NCBI RefSeq assembly: GCF_047303325.1
Contig: NZ_JBKBEX010000013.1
Span: forward strand, 62,001-126,000
Reading direction: 5' to 3'
Origin: Polaromonas sp047303325
GTDB lineage: Bacteria; Pseudomonadota; Gammaproteobacteria; Burkholderiales; Burkholderiaceae_C
Length of the DNA stretch: 64,000 nucleotides
How positions within the stretch are numbered: the stretch's first letter is position 1; each line of letters opens with the position of its first letter. Of this stretch, positions 24,446-33,643 are shown piece after piece. Position numbers and translations under genes: made by a program. The notes beneath the pieces are model-generated. The model was not told the origin of the DNA. It saw only the letters and a list, made by a program, of their open reading frames with translations, and ran no database searches.

Positions 24446-26242
24446 ATGCCCCAGTACAGCCCGCCCCTGCGCGACATGCAATTCGTCATGCACGAAGTGC
24501 TCAAGGTCACCGATGAATTCAAGGCCATCCCCAAGCATGCGGATGTCGATGCGGACACCATCAACGCGGTGCTCGAGGAAGCCGGCAAGTTCGCCGCCGA
24601 AGTGACCTTCCCGCTGAACATCAGCGGCGACGAAGAGGGCTGCAAGCTCGACAAAACCACGCACGAAGTCACGCCACCCAAGGGCTTCAAGGAAGCCTAT
24701 GCCAAGTACGTTGAAGGCGGCTGGGCCGCGCTGAGCTGCGACCCGGAATACGGCGGCCAGGGCCTGCCTTTTGTGGTGAACCAGTGCTTGTACGAAATGC
24801 TCAACTCGGCCAACCAGGCCTGGACCATGTATCCGGGCCTGTCGCATGGCGCCTATGAAGCCCTGCATGCCCACGGCACCGACGAGCAGAAAAAACTCTA
24901 CCTGCCCAAGCTGACCAGCGGCGAATGGACCGGCACCATGTGCCTGACCGAACCGCATTGCGGCACCGACCTGGGCCTGCTGCGCACCAAGGCTGAGCCG
25001 CAGCCCGACGGCACCTACCGCCTCACCGGCAACAAGATCTTCATCAGCGCCGGCGAGCACAACATGGCCGCCAACATCGTGCACCTGGTGCTGGCCCGCC
25101 TGCCGGACGCGCCCCAGGGCAGCAAGGGCATCAGCCTGTTCGCCGTACCCAAGTTCAACGTCGGCAAGGACGGCGCCATCGGTTCGCGCAACGGCATTTA
25201 CTGCGGCGGCCTGGAGCACAAGATGGGCATCCACGGCAACGCCACCGCGCAGATGGTGCTGGAAGGCGCCGTTGGCACCATGGTGGGCGCGCCCAACAAG
25301 GGCCTGGCCGCGATGTTCGTGATGATGAACGCCGCCCGCCTGGGCGTGGGCAACCAGTCGCTGGGCCTGACCGAGGTGGCCTACCAGAACGCGCTGGCCT
25401 ATGCCAAGGACCGCATCCAGATGCGTTCGCTGTCCGGCGTCAAGGCCAAGGACAAGCCGGCCGACCCCATCATCGTGCACCCCGACGTGCGCAAGATGCT
25501 GCTGACGGCCAAAGCCTACGCCGAAGGCGGCCGGGCCCTGGCGATCTACTGCACGCTGCTGCTGGACAAGGAACTGCACCACCCAGACGAGAAAGTGCGC
25601 AAGGACTCCGGCGAAATCGTTGCCCTGCTCACCCCCATCGTGAAAGCCTTCCTGACCGACAACGGCCATATCTCCACCAATGCCTGCATGCAGGTCTTCG
25701 GCGGCCACGGCTTCATTAAAGAGTGGGGCATGGAGCAATTTGTGCGCGACAACCGCATCAACATGATTTATGAAGGCACCAACACCATCCAGTCGCTGGA
25801 CCTGCTGGGCCGCAAGATCCTGGGCAACAACGGCGCCACGCTGAAGAAATTCGGCAAGGTGATCGCCGCGCTGATCGCCGAGGAAGGCGTCAACGAGAAG
25901 ATGGCCGAGTTCATCAACCCGCTGGCCTACCTGGCCGACCAGATGACCAAGTTCACTACCGAGCTGGGCTTCAAGGGTTTCCAGAACCCCGACGAAGTGG
26001 GCGCAGCTGCCGTCGACTACCTGCGCGTGGCCGGCCACCTGGTGTTCGGTTACTTCTGGGCCTTGATGGCGCAGACCGCGCTGCGCGAAATCGCCGCCGG
26101 CAACACCGACAAGTTCTATGTGGCCAAGCTGCAGACCGCGCGTTTTTACTTCGCCAAGCTGTTCCCCGAGACCGCGACGCTGATGCGCACCGCGCGCGCC
26201 GGCAGCAAGTCCCTGATGGAAACCGACGAAGCGCTGGCTTGA
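24446..26242 (+). CDS. Acyl-CoA dehydrogenase (long, DmdC/FadE-like)
   Basis: A 598-residue FAD enzyme for the first step of beta-oxidation. The N-terminal extension (MPQYSPPLRDMQFVMHEV) is typical of the roughly 600-residue group that includes DmdC and AcdA-like enzymes. Flavin-binding MCLTEPHCGTDLGLLRTKA and KIFISAGEHN are present. The catalytic Glu is in MIYEGTNTIQSLDLLGRKIL, and a C-terminal extension domain covers roughly the last 120 residues. An RBS (AAAGGACC) precedes ATG 24446. It probably acts on medium or long chain acyl-CoA with the downstream FadN-type enzyme and thiolase. Confidence 0.94.
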   Translation: MPQYSPPLRDMQFVMHEVLKVTDEFKAIPKHADVDADTINAVLEEAGKFAAEVTFPLNISGDEEGCKLDKTTHEVTPPKGFKEAYAKYVEGGWAALSCDPEYGGQGLPFVVNQCLYEMLNSANQAWTMYPGLSHGAYEALHAHGTDEQKKLYLPKLTSGEWTGTMCLTEPHCGTDLGLLRTKAEPQPDGTYRLTGNKIFISAGEHNMAANIVHLVLARLPDAPQGSKGISLFAVPKFNVGKDGAIGSRNGIYCGGLEHKMGIHGNATAQMVLEGAVGTMVGAPNKGLAAMFVMMNAARLGVGNQSLGLTEVAYQNALAYAKDRIQMRSLSGVKAKDKPADPIIVHPDVRKMLLTAKAYAEGGRALAIYCTLLLDKELHHPDEKVRKDSGEIVALLTPIVKAFLTDNGHISTNACMQVFGGHGFIKEWGMEQFVRDNRINMIYEGTNTIQSLDLLGRKILGNNGATLKKFGKVIAALIAEEGVNEKMAEFINPLAYLADQMTKFTTELGFKGFQNPDEVGAAAVDYLRVAGHLVFGYFWALMAQTALREIAAGNTDKFYVAKLQTARFYFAKLFPETATLMRTARAGSKSLMETDEALA

Positions 26243-26271
26243 GCTTATTGTCCCTACCCACTGGAGGCACC

Positions 26272-26706
26272 ATGAAACGCAAACTGCTGATCCTGGCCCT
26301 GGGCCTTGTCTCGATTTCCGCGCTTGCCCAGAACACGCCGGTCGGCTTGTGGCGCGGCTTCGACGAAAAAACCGGTGATCCCAAATTCGAAGTCCGTATC
26401 GCAGAAGCCGGCGGTGTGCTGAACGGCAAAGTCGAAAAGCGCATGTCCCCCGGCGTCAAGCCCGACGACGTTTGCACCGAATGCACCGATGACCGCAAGG
26501 ACAAGCCACGCCTGGGCCTGGAAATCATTCGCGGCGCCAAAAAGTCGCCCGACGGCGATGTCTGGGAAGGCGGCAAGATCCTGGACCCGGACAGCGGAAA
26601 AAGCTACTCCCTCAAGATGACCCCGATTGAAGGCGGCAAGAAGATGGAAGTGCGCGGATCCATAGGCCCGTTCGGCCGCACCCAGACCTGGACGCGTTTG
26701 CCATGA
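26272..26706 (+). CDS. DUF2147 secreted protein
   Basis: A 144-residue exported protein with a signal peptide (1-19, cleaved after ALA). The DUF2147 domain is recognisable from TPVGLWRGFDEKTGDPKF, LNGKVEKRM, the CTEC pair and KPRLGLEIIRGAK, ending WTRLP. It starts at ATG 26272 (GGAGGCACC upstream), 29 bp after the acyl-CoA dehydrogenase. The function of the family is not established; in many betaproteobacteria it accompanies fatty-acid genes, suggesting a periplasmic or envelope role. Confidence 0.85.
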   Translation: MKRKLLILALGLVSISALAQNTPVGLWRGFDEKTGDPKFEVRIAEAGGVLNGKVEKRMSPGVKPDDVCTECTDDRKDKPRLGLEIIRGAKKSPDGDVWEGGKILDPDSGKSYSLKMTPIEGGKKMEVRGSIGPFGRTQTWTRLP

Positions 26707-26730
26707 ATGCCATAAAAGCGAGGGGCTGCC

Positions 26731-27615
26731 ATGGGTGAAGCAATTTCCCGCCTGCGGTCCATGACTTTTGGCGAGGCTGCAAGCACCCCGCCGCCCGCGC
26801 GCCGCTGGTATGGGCATTACCTGCTCAAGAAGCCGTTTTTCGGCCGCTTCATGAAACCCTGGCGCTGGCCCGCCGACGTGCCGCAGGAAGGATGGGAGCG
26901 GGTGCGCATCACCAGCCGCAGCACCAGCCGGCTCGAGGCCATCGTCGCACGCACGCTGCTGCCTCCGCGCGGCGTCGTGGTGTGCGCCCATCCCATGGGT
27001 TATGCCTGCAAAGGTTTCTGGCTGCGCCACGGCCATGCCCAGGCACTGCTCGATGCCGGCTTTCATGTGGTGGCTTTCGACTTCAACGGCTTTGGCGAAA
27101 GCCCATCGACCAATTTTGATTTCCCCGGCGATGTGTTGTCGGTGGGCAATTGGGCACGTGGCGCGTTTGCCGGCCTGCCGGTGCATGCGCTGACGGCCTC
27201 CTTCGGCGCGATGAACACGCTGAGTGCGATAGCCGAGGCGGATTTCCCTTACGACAAGGTGGTGGCTGAAGGCTGCTCGCCCACGCTGCCCGATTTCTGG
27301 AAAGCTTACCCCTTTGCCCATGCGGTACTCAATATCAGCCGGCGTATCAGTCCGCAAGCCGAGTTGCGCCTGCGGCCCGTGCACCACCTGGCCAGGATGC
27401 GCGACGTGGACGTGTTGCTGATCCACAGCCGGGTCGACCGCTGGACGCCGGTGCATTTCGGCGACGCCCTGCAACAGGCCGCCTCGCGGCCGGAGCGCAT
27501 TCAGCGCGTGATCCTCGACAAGGCCGAGCATACCCACGGCATGCGCGACGAGCCGCAGCGCTACTTGAGCGCGGTGCTCGAATTTTTCAACCAGTCATCC
27601 CCAACAAGGTCTTAA
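26731..27615 (+). CDS. Alpha/beta hydrolase, atypical nucleophile elbow
   Basis: A 294-residue alpha/beta-hydrolase-fold protein. The strand and oxyanion area VVVCAHPMGYACKGFW and FDFNGFGES fit the family, and a C-terminal Asp (HSRVDRWTP) and His (AEHTHGM) are in the usual places. The expected GxSxG nucleophile motif reads ASFGA, with Ala in place of the first Gly. This may still support hydrolysis or signal altered chemistry. It sits between the DUF2147 gene and the FadN-type gene, 2 bp before the latter. A lipase, esterase or thioesterase role in fatty-acid handling is likely but unproven. Confidence 0.8.
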   Translation: MGEAISRLRSMTFGEAASTPPPARRWYGHYLLKKPFFGRFMKPWRWPADVPQEGWERVRITSRSTSRLEAIVARTLLPPRGVVVCAHPMGYACKGFWLRHGHAQALLDAGFHVVAFDFNGFGESPSTNFDFPGDVLSVGNWARGAFAGLPVHALTASFGAMNTLSAIAEADFPYDKVVAEGCSPTLPDFWKAYPFAHAVLNISRRISPQAELRLRPVHHLARMRDVDVLLIHSRVDRWTPVHFGDALQQAASRPERIQRVILDKAEHTHGMRDEPQRYLSAVLEFFNQSSPTRS

Positions 27616-27617
27616 CC

Positions 27618-30032
27618 ATGTCACGATTCCAAGTCAAAAAAGTCGCCGTGCTCGGCGCCGGCGTCATGGGTGCGCAGATTGCCGCCCACCTGATCAACGT
27701 CAAGGTGCCGGTGGTGCTGTTCGACCTGCCCGCCAAGGAAGGTCCCAAGAACGGCATCGTCATCAAGGCGGTCGAAGGCCTGAAGAAACTCAAGCCGGCC
27801 CCGCTGGGGGTGCCCGAGGACGCGGCGTTGATCCAACAGGCCAACTACGAAGAGAACATGGAGCTGCTGCGCGAATGCGACCTCGTCATCGAGGCGATTG
27901 CCGAGCGCATGGACTGGAAGACCGACCTGTACCACAAGATCGCGCCTTTCATCGCCGACGGCGCCATCGTGGCCAGCAATACCTCTGGCCTGTCCATCAC
28001 CAAGCTCAGCGAGGCTTTGCCTGAATCCATCAAGCCGCGTTTTTGCGGCATCCACTTCTTCAACCCACCGCGCTACATGACGCTGGTGGAATTGATCAAC
28101 ACGCCGACCACCGAACCCAAGGTGCTGGACGACCTGGAAGCCTTTGTCACCAGCGCGCTGGGCAAGGGCGTGATACGCGCCCACGACACACCCAACTTCA
28201 TCGCCAACCGTGTGGGCATCGCCAGCATGCTGGCCACCATCAAGGAGGCCGAAGCCTTCAAGCTCAGCTACGACGTGGTCGACGACCTGACCGGCAAGAA
28301 GCTGGGCCGCGCAAGCTCGGGCACCTTCCGCACCGCCGACGTCGTGGGCCTGGACACCATGGCCCACGTCATCAAGACGCTGCAGGACAACCTGGGCCCC
28401 GGCAAGGTCGAAGACCCGTTCTCCGACATCTACGGCACGCCGCCGGTGCTGGCCAAGCTGCTGGAATCCAAAAGCCTGGGCCAGAAGACCGGCGCCGGTT
28501 TCTACAAAAAACAAGGCCGCGACATCCTGCGCCTGGACCCGGAGAGCATGGAATACGTGCCTGCCGGCGCCAAGGCCAATGAAGTTGTCGGCCGCATGCT
28601 CAAAAAGCCCGCGGGCGAGCGCCTGAAGCTGTTGCGCGAAGCCGAGGGCGCCGAAGCGCGTTTCCTCTGGGCCATTTTGCGCGACCAGTTCCACTACGCC
28701 GCCGTGCACCTCGAAAGCATTGCCGAAACCGCGCGCGACATCGACTTCGCGATGCGCTGGGGCTTTGGCTCCAAGCAGGGCCCCTTCGAGCTCTGGCAAC
28801 AGGCCGGCTGGAAGCAGGTCGCGACCTGGATACAGGAAGACATTGACGCCGGCAAGGCCCTGTCCAAGGCGCCGCTGCCCGAATGGGTGTTCAAGGGCCC
28901 GGTGGCCGAGGCCGGCGGCGTGCACACGCCAGAGGGCTCGTGGAGCGCTTCGGCCAAAAAATTCATCCCGCGCCGCAAGCTGCCGGTGTACGAGCGCCAG
29001 TTCTTCCCCGAGGACGTGCTGGGCTCGAAGGCGCCCGCGTTCGAGACGGCCGGCACCACCTTGCATGAGGACGACGCGATACGCCTCTGGACGCTGGGCG
29101 GTGCGAACGATGACGTGCTGATCGCCAGCATCAAGACCAAGATGCACGCCATCAGCCCCGACGTGGCCGAGGGCCTGGCCATGGGCGTGGACCTGGCCGA
29201 GAAAAGCTACAAGGGCATGGTGATCTGGTCCAACGACGAGATGTTCTCGGCCGGCGCCGACCTGCAGGCCATGCTGCCGGCCTTCATGATGGGCGGCGCC
29301 AAGGCCATCGAAGGGGCCGAGGCCGAGCTGCAGAACGTGATGCTCAAGCTGCGCTACGCGGCCGTGCCCGTGGTGTCGGCGATTCGCGGCATCGCGCTGG
29401 GCGGTGGCTGCGAAATGGCGGTGCATTCGGCCAAACGGGTGGCCGCGATGGAAAGCTACATCGGCCTGGTGGAAGTCGGCGTGGGCCTGGTGCCCGGCGC
29501 CGGCGGCCTGGCTTACATTGCCCGCCGTGCCGCGGAAAACGCCAGCACCTCGACCAACAAGGACATCCTGCCTTTCCTGACCGAAGGTTTCACCGCCGCG
29601 GCCATGGCCAAGGTCGGCACCAGCGCGATTGAAAGCCGCAAGATCGGCTATTTGCTCGACAGCGACGTGATCGTGCCGAACAAGGATGAGCTGCTGTTTG
29701 TCGCGCTCAACGAGGCACGTGCGCTGTTCAACTCGGGCTACCGTGCGCCGCACAAACGCCAGTTCCCGGTGGTGGGCCGCAACGGCCTGGCCACCATCAA
29801 GGGCCAGCTGGTCAATATGCGCGACGGCGGTTTTATCAGCGCCCACGACTTCCACATCGCCAGCCTGATCGCGGGTGTGGTCTGCGGCGGCGACGTGGAT
29901 GCCGGCACCTTGGTGACGGAAGAGTATTTGATGACGCTGGAGCGCAAGGCCTTCTGCTCGCTGCTCGAACACCCCAAGACCCAGGAACGGATCATGGGAA
30001 TGATGAGCACCGGAAAACCGGTCCGTAACTGA
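27618..30032 (+). CDS. 3-hydroxyacyl-CoA dehydrogenase/enoyl-CoA hydratase (FadN-type fusion)
   Basis: An 804-residue bifunctional beta-oxidation enzyme. The N-terminal NAD domain has VLGAGVMGAQIAAHL (about 10-24), followed by HFFNPPRYM and the C-terminal 3HCDH region. The hydratase domain follows in the second half, with SNDEMFSAGADLQAM, RGIALGGGCEMAVHS and EVGVGLVPGAGG. The order dehydrogenase then hydratase is the FadN arrangement, reverse of E. coli FadB. It would convert 2-enoyl-CoA to 3-ketoacyl-CoA for the thiolase at 30562. It is followed by a gene whose ATG overlaps its stop by one base. Confidence 0.94.
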   Translation: MSRFQVKKVAVLGAGVMGAQIAAHLINVKVPVVLFDLPAKEGPKNGIVIKAVEGLKKLKPAPLGVPEDAALIQQANYEENMELLRECDLVIEAIAERMDWKTDLYHKIAPFIADGAIVASNTSGLSITKLSEALPESIKPRFCGIHFFNPPRYMTLVELINTPTTEPKVLDDLEAFVTSALGKGVIRAHDTPNFIANRVGIASMLATIKEAEAFKLSYDVVDDLTGKKLGRASSGTFRTADVVGLDTMAHVIKTLQDNLGPGKVEDPFSDIYGTPPVLAKLLESKSLGQKTGAGFYKKQGRDILRLDPESMEYVPAGAKANEVVGRMLKKPAGERLKLLREAEGAEARFLWAILRDQFHYAAVHLESIAETARDIDFAMRWGFGSKQGPFELWQQAGWKQVATWIQEDIDAGKALSKAPLPEWVFKGPVAEAGGVHTPEGSWSASAKKFIPRRKLPVYERQFFPEDVLGSKAPAFETAGTTLHEDDAIRLWTLGGANDDVLIASIKTKMHAISPDVAEGLAMGVDLAEKSYKGMVIWSNDEMFSAGADLQAMLPAFMMGGAKAIEGAEAELQNVMLKLRYAAVPVVSAIRGIALGGGCEMAVHSAKRVAAMESYIGLVEVGVGLVPGAGGLAYIARRAAENASTSTNKDILPFLTEGFTAAAMAKVGTSAIESRKIGYLLDSDVIVPNKDELLFVALNEARALFNSGYRAPHKRQFPVVGRNGLATIKGQLVNMRDGGFISAHDFHIASLIAGVVCGGDVDAGTLVTEEYLMTLERKAFCSLLEHPKTQERIMGMMSTGKPVRN

Positions 30033-30538
30033 TGAACGATTACTCACCCAACCGCCTGGCGCGGCAACTGCAGCGGCTCGATGAAGTGCCGGCCTTCGCG
30101 CGCCCCTGGTTTCGCAGCGTGGTGCTGCGCCGCGCCGTGCCGTTTACCGGCACCGCCGGCCTGGACTTCCTCGAAATGGGCACGGGCCGGGTCGAGATCG
30201 GCATCAAAAACGAGAAGAAGGTGCAAAACCACATAGGCGGCGTGCACGCCTCGGCCATGAACCTGCTGGCGGAAACCGCCACCGGCATGGTGGTGGGCAT
30301 GAATGTGCGCGACGACTGCATCCCGCTGGCCAAGGAACTCAAGATGGCGTTCAAAAAGCGCGCCACCGGCGCCCTGCGCGCCGTGGCCACGCTGAGCGAC
30401 GAACAGCGCGCGGCCATGCGGGCCAGCGACAAGGGTGAAGTCAAGGTGCCGGTCACCGTGACCGATGAGGCCGGTGTCAACCCGGTGGAATGCGAATTTG
30501 TCTGGGCCTGGATTCCCTCCGGCCCGCGGAAAAGTTAA
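30032..30538 (+). CDS. Hot-dog fold thioesterase (DUF4442)
   Basis: A 168-residue protein with the DUF4442/PaaI-like hot-dog fold. It has GTGRVEIGIKNEKKVQNHIGGVHASAMNLLAETATGMVVGMNVRDD, where the H-x-G-x-H stretch is the active-site helix start. It overlaps the FadN-type stop codon (TGATG) and precedes the thiolase by 23 bp, so it belongs to the operon. It probably releases acyl chains from CoA to relieve CoA trapping. Cytoplasmic, no signal peptide. Confidence 0.85.
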   Translation: MNDYSPNRLARQLQRLDEVPAFARPWFRSVVLRRAVPFTGTAGLDFLEMGTGRVEIGIKNEKKVQNHIGGVHASAMNLLAETATGMVVGMNVRDDCIPLAKELKMAFKKRATGALRAVATLSDEQRAAMRASDKGEVKVPVTVTDEAGVNPVECEFVWAWIPSGPRKS

Positions 30539-30561
30539 CCGAGAAATTGAAGGAAACCATC

Positions 30562-31761
30562 ATGGCCAAACAAGTCCAGGAAGCCTACATCGTTGCCGCC
30601 ACGCGCACGCCCATAGGGCGCTCGCACAGGGGCTATTTCCGCAACACGCGGCCCGACGACCTGCTGGTCAAGGCGCTGCAGGCCGCGCTCGCGCAAGTGC
30701 CCTCGCTGGACCCGAAAGCGATTGAAGACATTATTTGCGGCTGCGCGATTCCCGAAGGCCCACAAGGCCTGAACGTGGCGCGCATAGGCGCGGTGCTGGC
30801 CGGCCTGCCGACCAGTGTGGGCGGCATCACCGTCAACCGTTTTTGCGCCTCGGGCCTGTCGGCCATCCAGATGGCGGCCGACCGCATCCGCGTGGGCGAA
30901 GCCGACGTGATGATTGCCGCCGGCACCGAAAGCATGAGCATGGTGCCCATGTCGGGCAACTCGCCTTCGCTGTCGCCCAATATGTTCATGAACGACGAGA
31001 ACGTCGGCATCGCCTACGGCATGGGCTTGACGGCCGAGAAGGTGGCGCAGCAGTGGAAGGTCTCGCGCGAGGCGCAGGACCAGTTCGCGCTGGAGTCCCA
31101 CCTCAAGGCCATCAAGGCCCAGCAGGCCGGCGAGTTCAGCAATGAAATCACGCCCGTCGAAGTGACCGACCGCACGGCCAACCTGGAGACCGGCGAGGTG
31201 GTCGCCAAGACCCGCACCGTGAGCCTGGACGAAGGCCCGCGCCCCGACACTTCCCTCGAAGGCCTGGCCAAGCTCAAGACGGTGTTTGCCGCGCGCGGCT
31301 CGGTCACCGCCGGCAACAGCTCGCAGACTTCCGACGGCGCAGGCGCGCTGGTGCTGGCCAGCGAAAAAGCGGTCAAGCAGTTTGGTCTCAAGCCGCTCGC
31401 GCGTTTTGTGAGCTACGCCGCCAAGGGCGTGCCGCCTGAAATCATGGGCATTGGACCGATTGAGGCCATCCCGGCCGCCCTGCGTTATGCGGGCCTGAAC
31501 CAGGACGACATGGACTGGATCGAGTTGAATGAAGCCTTTGCCGCACAGTCGCTGGCCGTGATCAACACGCTCAAGCTGGATCCGGCCAAGGTCAACCGCA
31601 TGGGCGGCGCGATTGCGCTGGGCCATCCGCTGGGCGCGACGGGAGCGATCCGCGCGGCTACCGTGATTCATGCGCTGCATCGCCACCAGCTTAAATACGG
31701 CATGGTCACGATGTGCGTAGGCATGGGCCAGGGAGCAGCAGGTATTTTCGAGCGGGTGTGA
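30562..31761 (+). CDS. Acetyl-CoA C-acyltransferase (thiolase)
   Basis: A 399-residue degradative thiolase that releases acetyl-CoA from 3-ketoacyl-CoA. The nucleophilic Cys is in VNRFCASGLSAIQ (about residue 94). Other conserved blocks are NSSQTSDGAGALVLAS, NEAFAAQSLAVI, the His in GGAIALGHPLGATGA and the second Cys in MCVGMGQGAAGIFE. ATG 30562 follows GAAGGAAACC; the frame continues upstream but overlaps the previous gene. It is the natural partner of the dehydrogenase/hydratase two genes upstream. Confidence 0.95.
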   Translation: MAKQVQEAYIVAATRTPIGRSHRGYFRNTRPDDLLVKALQAALAQVPSLDPKAIEDIICGCAIPEGPQGLNVARIGAVLAGLPTSVGGITVNRFCASGLSAIQMAADRIRVGEADVMIAAGTESMSMVPMSGNSPSLSPNMFMNDENVGIAYGMGLTAEKVAQQWKVSREAQDQFALESHLKAIKAQQAGEFSNEITPVEVTDRTANLETGEVVAKTRTVSLDEGPRPDTSLEGLAKLKTVFAARGSVTAGNSSQTSDGAGALVLASEKAVKQFGLKPLARFVSYAAKGVPPEIMGIGPIEAIPAALRYAGLNQDDMDWIELNEAFAAQSLAVINTLKLDPAKVNRMGGAIALGHPLGATGAIRAATVIHALHRHQLKYGMVTMCVGMGQGAAGIFERV

Positions 31762-31853
31762 GGCTGCTGCGCTCTTGAGGCCGTCGTGGGTGAGGCTGTG
31801 GCGTTGAGTTGAGTTAGTTGACGGTAATCGCTGATAACTTTCAGGAGACATCG

Positions 31854-32732
31854 ATGCAAATCCAGACTCTAGCAACAGGCCCATCGCAGCTCTCGCTGCG
31901 GGTCTACGACGTCACGCAAGCCGCCCACACCAGTGTGGTGATTGGCGGCGCCATGGGCGTGCGGCAACACTACTACGCGCCGTTTGCGCAGTGGCTGTCC
32001 AGCCAGGGTTTTCGTGTCACGACCTTTGACTACCGCGGCTCGGGCGACTCGCTGCCGGCCACGGCCAGTGGCAGCCTGCGCGGCTTCAAGGCCGACCTGC
32101 TGGACTGGGCCGGCGATTACGAGGCCGTGGTCGATGCGGCCAAGGCGGCCTTGCCCGATGCGCCGCTTTACCTGCTGGGCCACAGCCTGGGTGCGCAGCT
32201 GCCGGGCTTTCTCAAGAACCAGCACAAGATTGACGGCTTGGTCAGCATCGCGGCCGGCAGCGGCTACTGGCGCGACAACGCGCCTCAGCTCAGGCGCATG
32301 ATTTTGTACTTCTGGTACGTGCTGGTGCCGCTGGCGACGCGGCTCTTTGGTTATTTCCCGGGCCGTTCGCTGCGCAAGGTCGGCGATCTGCCGGCCGGCG
32401 TAATGATGCAGTGGCGCAAATGGTGTTTGAACCCGCAGTACAGCGTGGGCGCCGAGGGCGAAAGCGCGCGCCTGAGTTACGGCAAGGTCAGCTTCCCGGT
32501 CACGGCGCTGTCCATCGCCGACGACGAGCTGATGACCTGGCGCGGCACGCAAAACCTGATCAACCTGTACGCCAACGCGCCGCGCACCTTTGAGCGCATC
32601 ACGCCGGCGGACCTGAAGGTCAAGCGCATAGGCCATTTCGGATTCTTCCGTGAGCAATTCAATAGCACCCTGTGGCCGCACGCCCAGCAAATCATCGAAG
32701 GCATGGCCGGCGTCGCCAGGACGACGGCCTGA
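31854..32732 (+). CDS. Alpha/beta hydrolase (serine hydrolase)
   Basis: A 292-residue alpha/beta hydrolase with a canonical elbow GHSLGAQ (about residue 107), oxyanion region VIGGAMGVRQHYY and FDYRGSGDS. The acid residue is in SIADDELM and the His in RIGHFGFFRE near the end. It starts at ATG 31854 with a clear Shine-Dalgarno (AGGAGA), 92 bp after the thiolase. No signal peptide. The sequence resembles bacterial hydrolases annotated as alpha/beta family or YheT-like. The substrate is unknown; an ester or acyl-CoA from the cluster is likely. Confidence 0.82.
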   Translation: MQIQTLATGPSQLSLRVYDVTQAAHTSVVIGGAMGVRQHYYAPFAQWLSSQGFRVTTFDYRGSGDSLPATASGSLRGFKADLLDWAGDYEAVVDAAKAALPDAPLYLLGHSLGAQLPGFLKNQHKIDGLVSIAAGSGYWRDNAPQLRRMILYFWYVLVPLATRLFGYFPGRSLRKVGDLPAGVMMQWRKWCLNPQYSVGAEGESARLSYGKVSFPVTALSIADDELMTWRGTQNLINLYANAPRTFERITPADLKVKRIGHFGFFREQFNSTLWPHAQQIIEGMAGVARTTA

Positions 32733-32760
32733 GCCGCGAAGCCGGGGCACACTTGAGGAC

Positions 32761-33585
32761 ATGACCAACACGCATTCTTTTGACAAGGCGTTGCGGCTTG
32801 AAGCCGCAGGCGCCGACAGGCCAGACACCTGGCTGGGCCACAGCAGCCCTGATTACTGGAACATGGTGGGGCCGTTTGGCGGCACCACGGCGGCCACGGC
32901 CCTGCGCGCCATCCTGCTGCACCCGGCCTTGCTGGGCGAGCCGGTGGCGCTGACGGTGAATTACGCGGCCGCCATGGCCGAGGGGCCCTTCAGCGTGACC
33001 GCCAAGCCGGTGCGCACCAACCGCTCCACCCAGCACTGGACGGTGGAACTGTCGCAGGACGGCGATGCCGCAGGCGCCGTGATGACGGCCACGGCCGTCA
33101 CGGCGGTGCGCCGCGAGACCTGGAGCCTCAACGACACGCCCATGCCCGCGGTGACGCTGGCCGATGCGACGGGCCGATTGCGTTTTGCCACTTCGGCCTG
33201 GACTAACCGCTACGACATGCGGCCAGTGCGCGGCGTGATCCCGCGGGTCTGGGACGGCAGCGGCGTGGACAGCCTCACGCAGCTCTGGGTGCGCGACGAC
33301 CCGCCGCGCCCGCTGGACTTCCCGGCGCTGGCCGCCATGTCCGATGTGTTCTACCCGCGCGTCTGGCTGCGCCGCGCCACGCGCGTGCCGGCCGGTACGG
33401 TCTCCATCACGACCTACTTTCATGCCGACGGCCGGCAGCTTGCCGAATGCGGCGACGGTTTTTTGCTGGGCCAGGCCAAGGCCCAGGCTTTTCGCAACGG
33501 CTTTTTCGACCAGACGGCGCAGCTGTGGAGCGAAGCCGGCGTGCTGCTGGCCACCAGCACGCAGGTCGTTTATTACAAGGAATGA
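32761..33585 (+). CDS. Acyl-CoA thioesterase family (double hot-dog, TesB-like)
   Basis: A 274-residue protein with two hot-dog modules, shown by WNMVGPFGGTTAATALRAILLHP in the first and YPRVWLRRATRVPAGTVSITTYFHADG with GFLLGQAKAQAFRNGFFDQTAQLWSEAGVLLATSTQ in the second. The closing block is characteristic of TesB-type thioesterases. It starts at ATG 32761, 28 bp after the hydrolase; longer upstream reading overlaps that gene. It is the second thioesterase of the cluster. The chain-length preference cannot be told. Confidence 0.86.
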   Translation: MTNTHSFDKALRLEAAGADRPDTWLGHSSPDYWNMVGPFGGTTAATALRAILLHPALLGEPVALTVNYAAAMAEGPFSVTAKPVRTNRSTQHWTVELSQDGDAAGAVMTATAVTAVRRETWSLNDTPMPAVTLADATGRLRFATSAWTNRYDMRPVRGVIPRVWDGSGVDSLTQLWVRDDPPRPLDFPALAAMSDVFYPRVWLRRATRVPAGTVSITTYFHADGRQLAECGDGFLLGQAKAQAFRNGFFDQTAQLWSEAGVLLATSTQVVYYKE

Positions 33586-33643
33586 GCAGGACCTGCGCGC
33601 AGCTTCTCAGGCCCCTACACTTGGCGTCTCAACGGAAAACACC

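Noticed and set aside
23609..26038. 809-codon minus-strand ORF opposite TetR and acyl-CoA dehydrogenase
   Set aside because: Shadow of well-supported plus-strand genes; composition rich in His, Gln, Arg and Gly with no domain.
27621..30047. 808-codon minus-strand ORF opposite the FadN-type gene
   Set aside because: Same antisense artefact; the plus-strand protein has all expected motifs.
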